Below are positions 8,446 to 17,380 of a stretch of 64,000 nucleotides of DNA, piece after piece. Each line of letters begins with the position of its first letter. The first letter of the stretch is position 1. Source of the DNA: Phytohabitans aurantiacus (GTDB taxonomy: Bacteria > Actinomycetota > Actinomycetes > Mycobacteriales > Micromonosporaceae); contig NZ_BSDI01000030.1 of assembly GCF_027923225.1 (NCBI RefSeq), positions 91,198 through 155,197 on the forward strand, read 5' to 3'. Made by a program: the position numbers and the translations under genes. Under the pieces are notes generated by a model. The model worked only from the letters and a program-made list of their open reading frames with translations. It was not told the DNA's origin and made no database searches.

Positions 8446-9248
8446 GTCAGCCGTCCGACGCCACCTATGTAGACGGCGCTTTCCGCGCCCTCCACGCCCT
8501 CCGGTGTGTCCGGGCGCCACTCGGGCACCCAGACCAGCCCCGGCTCGACCATCTCGAAGCCGTGGAAGAACTTGGCCACCTCGTCGCGCGCGCGGTAACT
8601 CAGCGGGCTGTCGGTCCGCTGGTAGATGGCGATCGCCTGCTCCCGCTCCTCGTCGGTGCGGCCCTCGTGGGTGGCCTGCGACAGCGCCAGGTAGCTGCCG
8701 GGCACCAGGGGCGCGCGGAGGGTCTTGAGGATCTGCGCGGGTTGGGCGGCGTCCGGTACGAAATGCAGGACTGCCACGACCATCAGCGCCACCGGCTGGT
8801 CGAAGTTGATCAGTTTTCGCACGTCGGGGTGGTCGAGGATGCGCTCCGGGTGCCGGATGTCCTCCTGGACCACCACCGCACGGTCGTTGCCGGACAGGAT
8901 CTCCCGGCTGTGCGCGACCGCGACCGGGTCGACGTCGACGTACGCCACGCGGGCGTCCGGAGCGGCCTGCTGAGCGATCTCGTGCACGTTGCCGACCGTC
9001 GGGATGCCGGAGCCGATGTCGAGGAACTGGCGCACGCCCGCCTCGACGAGGTACCGCACGGAGCGGCGCAGGAACGCCCGGTTGGCCTGAGCCATCAGGG
9101 GAGCCTCGGGGATGGCAGCGATCAGCGCCTGCGCGGCCTTGCGGTCGACCGCGAAGTTGTGTGACCCGCCGAGGTAGTAGTCGTACATGCGGGCGACACT
9201 TGGGCGCTCGATATCGATGCTCTCCGGTGCCCAGTCCGGACGTCGCAT
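8442..9248 (-). CDS. SAM-dependent methyltransferase, DUF574 family
   Basis: A 268-residue class I methyltransferase of the actinobacterial DUF574/Methyltransf_19 family. The SAM site is FLDIGSGIPTVGNVHEIAQ, followed by VAYVDVDPVAVAHS as acidic loop. The N-terminal SVARMYDYYLGGSHNFAVD is the family hallmark. Substrates are unknown for most members; many are numerous paralogues in Streptomyces-like genomes. I chose the ATG at 9248 (MRRPDWAPESIDIERPS) over an upstream in-frame start at 9434, because the family begins here and the longer form would run through a palindromic terminator-like repeat. It is coupled by ATGA to the GGDEF-EAL gene. Confidence 0.85.
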   Translation of the reverse strand: MRRPDWAPESIDIERPSVARMYDYYLGGSHNFAVDRKAAQALIAAIPEAPLMAQANRAFLRRSVRYLVEAGVRQFLDIGSGIPTVGNVHEIAQQAAPDARVAYVDVDPVAVAHSREILSGNDRAVVVQEDIRHPERILDHPDVRKLINFDQPVALMVVAVLHFVPDAAQPAQILKTLRAPLVPGSYLALSQATHEGRTDEEREQAIAIYQRTDSPLSYRARDEVAKFFHGFEMVEPGLVWVPEWRPDTPEGVEGAESAVYIGGVGRLT

Positions 9249-9413
9249 GCCCGTCCCTTCTGCCCGTGTCCGGGTGATTGGTGGCTCCCTGGTGGGTCGC
9301 CGCCATTCTGCCCGTCCCGTGCCCGGCCATCCAGACCTGACGCACGCGCCGGCCCGTAATCGGCAGCGTACGCCGTGATCGGCCACTGTGAGGTTCGCCC
9401 AGCCGGAGCCAAT

Positions 9414-9469
9414 CGTGATCAGGGCGTCCCCCAAGCCGCTCCAGCAACCTGAGGGACGCCCTGATCACG
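9414..9469. terminator. Palindrome family GTGATCAGGGCGTCCC, copy 1
   Basis: Arms CGTGATCAGGGCGTCCC (9414-9430) and GGGACGCCCTGATCACG (9453-9469) pair perfectly around a 22-nt centre that itself partly pairs. It lies 10 nt past the stop of the response regulator and upstream of the methyltransferase gene. The same arms occur at 56259-56314. It has no T-run, so a terminator role is inferred from position only. Confidence 0.65.
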
Positions 9470-9478
9470 GCGTGGTGG

Positions 9479-10150
9479 TTAGAACTTCGGCGCGTCGGGG
9501 GCTTCCAGAAGGCCCAAGCGCAGGGCGGTCATCAGGGCCTGCGCGCGGTTGGCGGCGCCGAGCTTCTCGTACAGCTTCGAGATGTGCGTCTTGGCCGTGG
9601 ACTCGCTCACGAACAGCTGCTTGGCGATGCCGGCCACGCTCATGCCGTCGGCGAGCAGGCGCAGCACCTGGCCCTCGCGCGGCGAGAGCTGCGGCCCCGA
9701 GGGCGCGAGGCGGCGCTTCATCGCCTCGGCGAGGTCGGCGGCCGTGAAGGCGCTCGGGGAGGAGGCGGCGTGCCGGGCCGCGGCCACGACCTCGTCGGCC
9801 GGGGCGGTCTTGGGCACGAACGCGCTGGCGCCCGCCTCGAGCGCGCCGAAGAGCTGGTCGTCACCCGCGTACATGGTCAGGACCACGATGCCCATCGTGG
9901 CGCTCGACTTGCGCAGCGCCCGGGTCGCCTCCAGGCCGCTCCCGTCGGGCAGCCGCAGGTCCATGATCACGACATCGGGCTGGAGCGCGCCCGCCTGGCG
10001 TACCCCTTCGGCGGCCGTCGCCGCCTCGCCCACGACCTCGAACTGCCGGTCGCGCTCGAACGCGTGCCGAAGACCCTTGCGGATCAGGTCGTGGTCGTCG
10101 ACAAGAAGCACCTTCGTACGCGTCGCAGGCGGCGTGGGGCTGGTGGTCAT
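9479..10150 (-). CDS. NarL/FixJ-type response regulator
   Basis: Two-component response regulator of 223 residues. The receiver domain (about 12-130) has VLLVDDHDLIRKGL with the acidic pair, the phosphoacceptor Asp near residue 63 in VVIMDLRLPDG, and VLTMYAGDD and PKTAPADEV for the switch Thr and Lys. The C-terminal LuxR-type helix-turn-helix (about 155-215) contains LSPREGQVLRLLADGMS and VSESTAKTHISKLYEKLG. It starts 7 nt after the histidine kinase stop and is its obvious partner. A palindromic repeat follows the stop. Confidence 0.93.
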   Translation of the reverse strand: MTTSPTPPATRTKVLLVDDHDLIRKGLRHAFERDRQFEVVGEAATAAEGVRQAGALQPDVVIMDLRLPDGSGLEATRALRKSSATMGIVVLTMYAGDDQLFGALEAGASAFVPKTAPADEVVAAARHAASSPSAFTAADLAEAMKRRLAPSGPQLSPREGQVLRLLADGMSVAGIAKQLFVSESTAKTHISKLYEKLGAANRAQALMTALRLGLLEAPDAPKF

Positions 10151-10157
10151 GCTCGGG

Positions 10158-11828
10158 TTACTCCCCTTCTGGTGCTGTCACGCTATCGCGCACCGTATCG
10201 CGCCGGGGCGAGGTTCCCAGCACTACCGCAACGGTCGTGCCGCTGGGGTCGCGGGGCCTGATCTCTAGCCGGCCACGGATACGTTCCGCTCTCTCTGCCA
10301 TGATCGCAAGACCGTACCTCCCGTCCGGCCGCTGGTCAGCTATGCCCTGACCGTCATCCGACACTTCAATTTGAGCGTAGGGCGGATCGACCGCGCATGT
10401 GACCCAAAGATTCGCCGCGCCGGCGTGCTTGCGCGCATTTGTGATCGCCTCCTGCGCGATGCGGAGAAGCTCGGCCTCGGTGGCGGCCGGGAGGCGTGCC
10501 GTCGATTCGTCGAGTGTGTAATGCACGCGCAGCCCGGCGGAGGCGCCGACCTGCCGCGCGTACTCCGCGATCGCCGCCGCCAGCCCACCGTGCCGGTCGA
10601 CCTCGCTGCGCAGCTCGAAAAGACTAAGTCGCAGCTCAGTAATGACGCGGGTCACCTCGGCGCGCAGCGAGCGAAGCTCTTCCGAGGTCTCGTCGGCGCC
10701 CTCCGGAAGCGTCGCGAGGGCGTTGTCGATGCCGTATCCGACCATGACGAGTTCCTGCGCCACGCCGTCGTGAATCTCCCGCGCGAGGCGCTGCCGCTCC
10801 TCGTTCGTGGCGAGCGAACGCACCTCGTCGAAGAGCAGAGCGGCCTCCAGACGAAGGGCCGCGGGACCCGTCAGGGCGGTCACGCTGGCGACCACTGAGG
10901 ACGGGTACGCGCCCGTGACGTCGGCTTCCAGAGTCACTAATCCGACAGTGCGCACACCCGCCACAAGGGGGACCACGAGGGCCGAAACGTCGCCCGAGCG
11001 GCGGGACCGGGCCTGCGATCGATGGGCGGTCTGCGGCTGCTGGCTCGCCCACGCGTCGGCGATCGCCGAGTCGGCGTCGAGTGTGGTCTCCCAGTCGACC
11101 CGGTCCACTCCGGACTGGGCCAGTACGACCAGCCGGCCGCCCCCGCTCGCCGTGAGCACGGCGGCACGGTCGGCCCGAGCCACCGCGCGCAGGTCCTCCA
11201 GCAGGTGCTCGGCGATCCCGCCCGGGTCGAGCGTGGCGCCCGGCAGCTGGCGGGCCACGCTGCGCAGCTGGGTGAGCAGGCGGGTCGCCTCGGCGTACGG
11301 CTGGGGTTTGGGCTCGCCACGGGTCTGTATGACGCGCTGCAGCGTGCCGGCGGCGACCGTGCCGACCGCGGCGAGGATCAGCCACTGCGCCGACACCACG
11401 AGGTAGCCGACCTCGGTGATCTGGCGCTGGCCGTCGTCGACGGTGATGAGGCCGCTGATGGCCAGCGTCCCAGCGGCCACGGCCAGCAGCGCGCCACCTT
11501 CCCGCCCGTGCCGGTGCAGCGCCGCCACCGTGAGGGGGACCGCCAGGTAAGGCAGGATCGCCGAGGCGCCGAGGCCCGGGTTGAGGGTGTCTTCGAAGCT
11601 GGCCGCGGCGGCGATCGCGCTCGCGCCGAGCCCCACGACGATCACCTCGGCGAACCGGCCGATCGGCGCGAGCCACCGGTGCTCGGGCGCGACCACCGCT
11701 GGGATGCCGGCGAGCGCGAGCAGCGCGATCCAGCGGACCTGGCCGACGTCCTTGGTGGTGATGAGCGTCAAGACGGCCACCAGCGTGAGGACGATCAGCC
11801 GCGCCGCCAGCGCCAGCGGATGGGTCAC
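10158..11828 (-). CDS. Membrane sensor histidine kinase (HisKA_3, NarL-partner type)
   Basis: A 556-residue kinase. About six hydrophobic segments fill residues 1-165, then a GAF-like domain (about 185-335). The dimerisation/phosphoacceptor motif is REIHDGVAQELVMVGYGI with the His near residue 355. The ATPase domain has RIAQEAITNARKHA (N-box) and VSDDGQGI (G1). The stimulus is unknown. The GTG start lies 1 nt after the stop of the acyl-CoA ligase gene, and the cognate regulator gene begins 7 nt after its own stop, giving a tight ligase-kinase-regulator operon. Confidence 0.92.
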   Translation of the reverse strand: MTHPLALAARLIVLTLVAVLTLITTKDVGQVRWIALLALAGIPAVVAPEHRWLAPIGRFAEVIVVGLGASAIAAAASFEDTLNPGLGASAILPYLAVPLTVAALHRHGREGGALLAVAAGTLAISGLITVDDGQRQITEVGYLVVSAQWLILAAVGTVAAGTLQRVIQTRGEPKPQPYAEATRLLTQLRSVARQLPGATLDPGGIAEHLLEDLRAVARADRAAVLTASGGGRLVVLAQSGVDRVDWETTLDADSAIADAWASQQPQTAHRSQARSRRSGDVSALVVPLVAGVRTVGLVTLEADVTGAYPSSVVASVTALTGPAALRLEAALLFDEVRSLATNEERQRLAREIHDGVAQELVMVGYGIDNALATLPEGADETSEELRSLRAEVTRVITELRLSLFELRSEVDRHGGLAAAIAEYARQVGASAGLRVHYTLDESTARLPAATEAELLRIAQEAITNARKHAGAANLWVTCAVDPPYAQIEVSDDGQGIADQRPDGRYGLAIMAERAERIRGRLEIRPRDPSGTTVAVVLGTSPRRDTVRDSVTAPEGE

Positions 11829-11829
11829 G

Positions 11830-13623
11830 TCAGCCTCCGTAGATCGCGGCGATCTCGTCGGCGTACGTCTTGTGGACCACGTTGCGTTTGACCTTCAGCG
11901 ACGGCGTCATCTCGCCACTGGCCTCGGTGAAGTCGCGGGGGAGTACCCGGAAGACCTTGATGGCCTCGGCGGCGGACACGGCGCGGTTGGCCTCGTCGAC
12001 GGCGGTCTGTATCTCGGCCCGCAGCGCCGCGTCTTCGCGCAGTTCGCCCACCGTGGCCGTCTCGGGGTGGCCGTTGGCCGCGAGCCACTTGGGCCAAGCC
12101 TCCTCGTCGATGGTGACCAGTACGGCGATGAACGGCTGCCGATCGCCGACGACCACGCACTGGCTGATCAGCGGGTGCGCGCGGAGCCGATCTTCGAGCA
12201 CGGCGGGGGCGACGTTCTTGCCCCCGGCGGTCACGATGATCTCCTTCTTGCGCCCGGTGATGGTGAGGAATCCGTCGCCGTCGAGCTCGCCGATGTCGCC
12301 GCTGTGGTACCAGCCGTCGTCCTGAAGCGCCTCGGCGGTCGCCTCCGGGTTGTTCCAGTACCGCTGGAAGACCAGGTCACCCTTGATCAGGATCTCGCCG
12401 TCGTCGGCGATGCGAACCGTCACGCCGGGAAGCGGCCGCCCGACCGTGCCGATACGCGTGGAGTTCTGGAGGTTGACGGCCACCGCCGGGGACGTCTCGG
12501 TCAGCCCGTACCCCTCCATGATCGTGATGCCGATCCCGCGGAAGAAGTGCGCGAGCCGCGCGCCCAGCGGAGCCCCGCCGGAGATAGCGTCGCGGCACTG
12601 CCCGCCGAGCGCCGCGCGCAGCTTGCTGTAGACGAGCCGGTCGAAGAGCGCGTGCTGGGTCTTCAGCATGAAGCCCGGCCCGCCCTTGTCGAGCGCCTCG
12701 CTGTAGGCGATGGCGGTCGCCTCGGCGCGGTCGAAGATCGCGCCCTTGCCGTCGGCGTGCGCCCGCTGCTTGGCGGTGTTGTAGACCTTCTCGAACACCC
12801 GGGGCACCGAGAGCACGAACGTCGGCTTGAACGCCTGGAGCTCGGACACGAGGTTCTTGATGTCGGCGCTGTGCCCCATCTTGGCGCGCGCGTTGACCAC
12901 GCCGATCTGGATCAGCCGGGCGAACGAGTGCGCCAGCGGCAGGAACAGCAGCGTCGACGCGCCCTCGCGGAGGATGTGCGACAGGCCGGGGAGGGCGTTG
13001 GCGACGTCCGCGTACAGGTTGCGGTGGGTCAGCACGCAGCCCTTGGGCCGGCCGGTCGTGCCGCTCGTGTAGATGATCGTGGCGGTGTCGCTGGCGCCGG
13101 TGGCCCGGCGGCGCGCCTCGACCTCGTCGGCCGCGACGGTGGCGCCGCGCTCACGGAGCCGGTCGAGGTCGCCGACGTCGATCTGCCATGCGTCGCGCAG
13201 CTCGGGCAGCCCGTCACGAATGCCGCTCAGCAGCAGGGCGTGCGCGCTGGTCTCGATCACGCAGGCCATGGCGCCCGAGTCGGACAGGATCCACGACACC
13301 TGCTCGGCGCTGGACGTCTCATAGATCGGTACGGTCACGGCGCCGGCCGCCCAGATGGCGTAGTCGACCAGCGTCCACTCGTACCGGGTGCGGCTCATCA
13401 GGGCCACCCGGTCGCCCGGCTCGACGCCGGCCGCGATGAGCCCGCGGGCGAGGGCGATCACCTCGTCGCGGAACTGCGCGCAGGTGACGTCGACCCAACC
13501 GCTCTCGCTGCGCCGGGCGAACTGGACCGCGTCGGGCGCGGCGGCGGCGTTGTCCCACACGGGGTCGGTCAGGTTGGCGGCATCGCCGATCGTGACGACC
13601 GGGGGTACGGAGAACTCGCGCAC
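11830..13623 (-). CDS. Long-chain fatty acid-CoA ligase (AMP-forming)
   Basis: ANL-superfamily acyl-CoA synthetase of 597 residues, activating a carboxylic acid as acyl-AMP and then acyl-CoA. The P-loop-like motif is YTSGTTGRPKGCVLTH near residue 185. GYGLTETSP binds adenylate, DGWYHSGDIGELD holds the ribose-binding Asp, and the C-terminal TGRKKEIIVTAGGKN includes the hinge region. The catalytic Lys follows from LTPSLKVKRN-like sequence (MTPSLKVKRNVV). The sequence type resembles mycobacterial FadD15. Start GTG at 13623 with AAGGAGAG upstream. First gene of an operon with the sensor kinase and regulator. Confidence 0.92.
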   Translation of the reverse strand: MREFSVPPVVTIGDAANLTDPVWDNAAAAPDAVQFARRSESGWVDVTCAQFRDEVIALARGLIAAGVEPGDRVALMSRTRYEWTLVDYAIWAAGAVTVPIYETSSAEQVSWILSDSGAMACVIETSAHALLLSGIRDGLPELRDAWQIDVGDLDRLRERGATVAADEVEARRRATGASDTATIIYTSGTTGRPKGCVLTHRNLYADVANALPGLSHILREGASTLLFLPLAHSFARLIQIGVVNARAKMGHSADIKNLVSELQAFKPTFVLSVPRVFEKVYNTAKQRAHADGKGAIFDRAEATAIAYSEALDKGGPGFMLKTQHALFDRLVYSKLRAALGGQCRDAISGGAPLGARLAHFFRGIGITIMEGYGLTETSPAVAVNLQNSTRIGTVGRPLPGVTVRIADDGEILIKGDLVFQRYWNNPEATAEALQDDGWYHSGDIGELDGDGFLTITGRKKEIIVTAGGKNVAPAVLEDRLRAHPLISQCVVVGDRQPFIAVLVTIDEEAWPKWLAANGHPETATVGELREDAALRAEIQTAVDEANRAVSAAEAIKVFRVLPRDFTEASGEMTPSLKVKRNVVHKTYADEIAAIYGG

Positions 13624-13705
13624 GTCTCTCCTTCTACATGGACTCTCAGCAACCTATCGCGACCAGATCACTAACGGAGTGCCCGGTACGGGTAGCCTGC
13701 CCAGC

Positions 13706-14149
13706 ATGGCGGACTCCTCCACCCAGTCGATCGTTATCGCCGCGCCACCCGAGCGGGTGGCCGAGGTGATCTCCGACTTCGCGAGCTACCCCGAGTGGAC
13801 CGAGGCGCTCAAGCGCGTCGAGGTGCTCGAGGAGTACGAAGACGGGTACGCGAGCCAGGTGCGGTTCACGCTCGACGCCGGGGTGCTGGCCGACGAGTAC
13901 ACGCTGGCCTACGAGTACGCCGAAGACATCTCGCGTATCGAGTGGAGCCTCGTCGAGCCCTCGAAGATGCAGAAGGCGCAGTCCGGGTCGTACGACATCG
14001 AGGACAACGGAGACGGCACCACGACCGTCACCTACACCCTCTCGGTGGAGCTGGCCGTGGGCATGCTCGGCATGTTTCGGCGCAAGGCCGAAAAGATGAT
14101 CATGGACACCGCGCTGAAGCAGCTCAAGCGGCGGGTCGAGGCCGGTTGA
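13706..14149 (+). CDS. SRPBCC (START/Bet v1-like) family protein
   Basis: A 147-residue polyketide cyclase/dehydrase-type lipid-binding fold. Typical features are the start QSIVIAAPPERVAEVISDF, the ASYPEWTE segment, and the long C-terminal helix after VELAVGMLGMFRRKAEKMI. Proteins of this type bind a hydrophobic ligand; no catalytic role can be assigned. In many actinobacteria a relative precedes a small CxCP protein and glucokinase, as here. It begins divergently from the acyl-CoA ligase, 82 nt away. Confidence 0.82.
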   Translation: MADSSTQSIVIAAPPERVAEVISDFASYPEWTEALKRVEVLEEYEDGYASQVRFTLDAGVLADEYTLAYEYAEDISRIEWSLVEPSKMQKAQSGSYDIEDNGDGTTTVTYTLSVELAVGMLGMFRRKAEKMIMDTALKQLKRRVEAG

Positions 14150-14161
14150 AGGGGGTACCGC

Positions 14162-14530
14162 ATGCGCGTTGACGAGCCGGCATCGGCCCGCGAAGAGGCT
14201 GAGCGGCTGGTGGCGACCGCCCTGGCGGCGCTCTCCTCGGGTCGGTCGTTCTTCGGCGGGCAGTTCGCCACCGGCGATCCGGAGTGCTGTGTCTGCCCGA
14301 TATGTCGGGTTATCGCATCGATGCGCGACCCGAGTCCCGACTTCGCCGAGCGCCTCGCCACCGGCGCGGGCGACTTCGCGGCCGGCGTGGCGAGCCTGCT
14401 GCGCTCGCTGGCCGAGCCGCCTCCGCCCGCTTCGCCTTCTTCGCCCTCCGCGTCGTCGTCGCCCGCTGATCAGGGTGATCCGCATGATGATCCCTGGCGC
14501 GCCGCGACGCGCGCCGGAGATGATTCGTAA
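14162..14530 (+). CDS. Conserved hypothetical protein with CCVCPIC motif
   Basis: A 122-residue protein starting 12 nt after the SRPBCC gene. The centre has ECCVCPIC, a pair of CxxC-like cysteines that may bind a metal or be redox active (inference). The N-terminus is an Ala/Glu-rich helix; the C-terminus is a Pro/Ser-rich, probably disordered tail. Its position between an SRPBCC protein and a ROK glucokinase is conserved in actinobacteria as far as I recall, which suggests a shared role, but none is known. Frame and codon use agree with a real gene. Confidence 0.7.
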   Translation: MRVDEPASAREEAERLVATALAALSSGRSFFGGQFATGDPECCVCPICRVIASMRDPSPDFAERLATGAGDFAAGVASLLRSLAEPPPPASPSSPSASSSPADQGDPHDDPWRAATRAGDDS

Positions 14531-14603
14531 CTGCGCGTGTCGTCACTGCGGCGTGGCCGTGACCTTGGCGTGTTCGTGATCGCGGTGTGGAGGGAGTGAC
14601 GGC

Positions 14604-15551
14604 GTGACGCTGACCATCGGAGTCGACGTCGGTGGCACCAAGGTGGCCGCCGGTGTGGTCGACCTGGCCGGTGAGGTCGTGGCGCAGACGCGCCGCGACA
14701 CGCCCGCCGACGACGTCGCCAAGACCCGCGATGTGATCGTCGAGGCGGTGGCCGAGCTCGTCGCCGCCCACCAGGTCGAGGCGGTCGGCATCGGTGCCGC
14801 CGGCTGGATCGACGCCAGCCGCTCAACGGTGCTCTTCGCTCCCAACATCGCCTGGCGCGACGAGCCGCTGCGCGACTACGTCAGCGAGGCCGTCGGGCTG
14901 CCGGTCATCGTCGAAAACGACGCGAACGCGGCCGCCTGGGCCGAGTTCCGCTTCGGTGCCGCCCGGCACGCCGACGACTCCATGATCATGTTCACGATCG
15001 GCACCGGTGTGGGTGGCGCGATCGTCTTCGGCGGTGAGCTGGTACGAGGCGCCCACGGCATCGCGGCCGAGCTGGGCCACATGCTGTCGGTGCCCGAGGG
15101 TCACCTGTGCGGATGCGGGCGGCACGGCTGCCTTGAGCAGTACGCCAGCGGTAACGCGCTCGTGCGGTTCGCGCGGGCGGGCGCGCGGCAGGAGCCGCGC
15201 CGCGCCGCCGCGCTGCTCGATCTCGCGAGCGGCGACGCCGAGGAGATCACCGGACCGATGGTCACCGCCGCTGCCAAGGAGGGTGATCCGGTATCGCGGG
15301 AAGCGTTCGCCCAGATCGGCCACTGGCTCGGGATCGCGCTCGCCGACATGGTGCAGATCCTCGACCCGCAGATCCTCGTCGTCGGTGGTGGCGTCGTGGA
15401 GGCCGGCGACCTGTTGCTCGGCCCGACCCAGCAGTCCTATGTAGACGCTCTGGCGCAGCGCGGCCGGATCGCCGTCGCCGACCTCGTTCCGGCCCAGATG
15501 GGTAACGCGGCCGGCGTGGTGGGAGCGGGAGACCTTGCCCGTCGCCGTTAG
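14604..15551 (+). CDS. glk: ROK-family glucokinase
   Basis: ATP-dependent glucose kinase of 315 residues, forming glucose 6-phosphate. DVGGTKVAAGV is the N-terminal phosphate-binding motif; ENDANAAAWAE contains the catalytic Asp; ELGHMLSV with CGCGRHGCLEQYASG is the ROK zinc site (His plus three Cys). Actinomycete relatives (GlkA) also act in glucose repression. GTG start at 14604. The stop almost abuts the next gene, and the SRPBCC and CxCP genes lie upstream on the same strand. Confidence 0.92.
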   Translation: MTLTIGVDVGGTKVAAGVVDLAGEVVAQTRRDTPADDVAKTRDVIVEAVAELVAAHQVEAVGIGAAGWIDASRSTVLFAPNIAWRDEPLRDYVSEAVGLPVIVENDANAAAWAEFRFGAARHADDSMIMFTIGTGVGGAIVFGGELVRGAHGIAAELGHMLSVPEGHLCGCGRHGCLEQYASGNALVRFARAGARQEPRRAAALLDLASGDAEEITGPMVTAAAKEGDPVSREAFAQIGHWLGIALADMVQILDPQILVVGGGVVEAGDLLLGPTQQSYVDALAQRGRIAVADLVPAQMGNAAGVVGAGDLARRR

Positions 15552-15560
15552 GGTTTGGCT

Positions 15561-16262
15561 GTGAAGCTGCGGGTGTTGTCGTACAACGTGCACAGCCAGC
15601 GCGACGACCAGCAGGCGCTGGCCGGCGTGGTGCGCGAGGTCGGGCCGGACGTGGTGGTGGTGCAGGAGGGCCCGCGACGATTCCGCTGGCGCTCCAAGGG
15701 TGCCGCGCTCGCGCACTCGTTCGGCATGGTGGTCGCCGCGGGTGGCCTGCCCTCGCTCGGCAACCTGATCCTGACCACGCTCCGCGTGCGCGTACACCGG
15801 CAGTGGTGCATCCGGTTTCCGCTGACGCCCGGGCGGCACCTGCGTGGGGCGGCGTTCGCGGAGTGCTCGGTGGGTCCGGCGCGCTTCGTCGTGGTGGGCT
15901 CGCACCTGTCGACCGACGCGACCGAGCGCCCCGGCCAAGCCGAGCTACTGCGCGCCGAACTGTCGAAAGTGGACCTGCCGGTGATCCTCGGCGCCGACCT
16001 CAACGAGAACTCCGGCGGGGCGGCCTGGCGTACGATCGCCGACGGCCTCACCGACGCCGCGGTCGCCGCCGACCGGGCCGACCGGCACACGTTCTCGTGC
16101 GTCAACCCGCGCGACCGCATCGACGCGCTCTTCGTCGACCCGCGCGTCCAGGTTTTGGAGTACGACGTGGTCGACACGCCCGAAACCCGCCAGGCCAGCG
16201 ACCATTTCCCCGTGCTGACCGACCTTCTGCTCCCAGAAAACCCCCAGGGGGTTGTGATGTAG
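15561..16262 (+). CDS. Endonuclease/exonuclease/phosphatase family protein
   Basis: A 233-residue metal-dependent EEP-fold hydrolase. LRVLSYNVHSQRDD provides the first metal-ligand Asn, VVQEGP the Glu, GSHLS the catalytic His region, GADLNENSGG the Asp/Asn pair, and ASDHFPVL the terminal Asp-His. All catalytic positions are present. Substrate (nucleic acid, phospholipid or other phosphodiester) cannot be inferred; no signal peptide is seen. I prefer the GTG at 15561; a TTG at 15555 in the same frame would add two residues. It begins 9 nt after the glucokinase stop. Confidence 0.85.
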   Translation: MKLRVLSYNVHSQRDDQQALAGVVREVGPDVVVVQEGPRRFRWRSKGAALAHSFGMVVAAGGLPSLGNLILTTLRVRVHRQWCIRFPLTPGRHLRGAAFAECSVGPARFVVVGSHLSTDATERPGQAELLRAELSKVDLPVILGADLNENSGGAAWRTIADGLTDAAVAADRADRHTFSCVNPRDRIDALFVDPRVQVLEYDVVDTPETRQASDHFPVLTDLLLPENPQGVVM

Positions 16263-16287
16263 AGACATTCATCGATGTGATGTACAT

Positions 16288-16914
16288 ATGTCCCCATCTC
16301 CCACCATCCGTACGATCTTCGACCTGTCCCCCGCCACCCGACCCTCGCTACGCGCACTACCGCGCAGCCTCGTCGCTTTCTACCGCGACCCGGCGTCCCA
16401 GTTCGCCCTGCTCGTCACCGCCGTGGTCATGTGCTACGTCGGCGGCGCGGCGATGTTCTGGTTCCACGCCATCTACCTTGACGAAGGCGGACCAGCGATC
16501 AGCTGGGTCGTGCACTGGCTGCTCGACTCGTCGTTCGCGTTCGTCGCGCTGACCCCGGCGCTCGCGCTGATCCTGCCATTCTCGGTATGGGCCGCCCGCG
16601 CGCTGGCGCCCGCGTCAGCGCACCTGATCCCCTGGCTGTACGCCGCCGTGGCCGGCACGATGTTCGCGCTCGTGACCACCCCCGGCCCGATCGCGCACGA
16701 CCTGATCGTCGGCCGAGGCACCTGGGTAGCCAACCGCGTAACCGACCTGGTCGGCGACCCATCCGCCCCCTTGACCCCGGTGGCCGACTACCCACCCCTG
16801 GCCGCGATGAGCCAGCAACTGGGCGCGGGCGTTCCGCTCTACATCGCCCTGATGGCGTTGTCCGTAATCCTCCTCCGCACGCTGATCCCCCGCCCCAACC
16901 CCACCCCGCCCTAA
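16288..16914 (+). CDS. Multi-pass membrane protein of unknown function
   Basis: 208 residues with four to five hydrophobic helices at about 38-62, 78-105, 118-140 and 178-198. No family is recognised. The loop after helix three (TTPGPIAHDLIVGRG) and the DYPPLAAMSQQLGAG segment are the most distinctive parts. The upstream spacer (16255-16287) is unusually AT-rich for this DNA. A 78-bp hairpin element begins 74 nt after the stop. Confidence 0.7.
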   Translation: MSPSPTIRTIFDLSPATRPSLRALPRSLVAFYRDPASQFALLVTAVVMCYVGGAAMFWFHAIYLDEGGPAISWVVHWLLDSSFAFVALTPALALILPFSVWAARALAPASAHLIPWLYAAVAGTMFALVTTPGPIAHDLIVGRGTWVANRVTDLVGDPSAPLTPVADYPPLAAMSQQLGAGVPLYIALMALSVILLRTLIPRPNPTPP

Positions 16915-16987
16915 CCGTCGCGCCGCTCTCTGGCGGCGCTCCGCCCCGCTCGCCCCTCTCCCCGGCGCTCCGCGCGGCTCTCCCCGC

Positions 16988-17065
16988 CGATCAAGGGCGA
17001 ATGCACGTGGTTGGATCTCTTTTCCGCGTGCATTTGCCCTTGATCCATGCGCTTTCCCTTGATCG
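16988..17065 (-). repeat. 78-bp asymmetric hairpin element, copy 4
   Basis: Copy 4 of ten. Arms GATCAAGGGCGAATGCACG and CGTGCATTTGCCCTTGATC flank the loop TGGTTGGATCTCTTTTCCG minus its shared ends; the third box is CCCTTGATCG at 17056-17065. It faces copy 5, 315 bp away, with outer boxes inward. Confidence 0.92.
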
Positions 17066-17380
17066 CCGTGCCCGCCGTGCCGCCGCCCGCCGTGCCCGCC
17101 GCCCGCCGTGCCCGCCGCGCGCCGCCCGCCGCCCGGGGCGCGCGGCCCGCCTTCCGCTGCCCGCCGGCGGCCGCTAGCGGGCAGCGGTGCAGGGTTCGAG
17201 GCGCTGCGCGGGGTTTCGAGCATGAGTGATCGCGCATGTTCGGGGAACTTGCTGCCTCAGCATGGCCGGGATGCCGCATTTTCGGCGAAGTTGCGGCATC
17301 GACCGCAATGCGCCGTCGGGCTGACGCCGCAGGTTGCTGAGCGGTCCGCGCCACGTGGATTTGCCGCGGGCCTTGGCCGC

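Noticed and set aside
16288..16914. Membrane protein as part of a defence or secretion system
   Set aside because: No partner genes or signature motifs support this; it is left as unknown.
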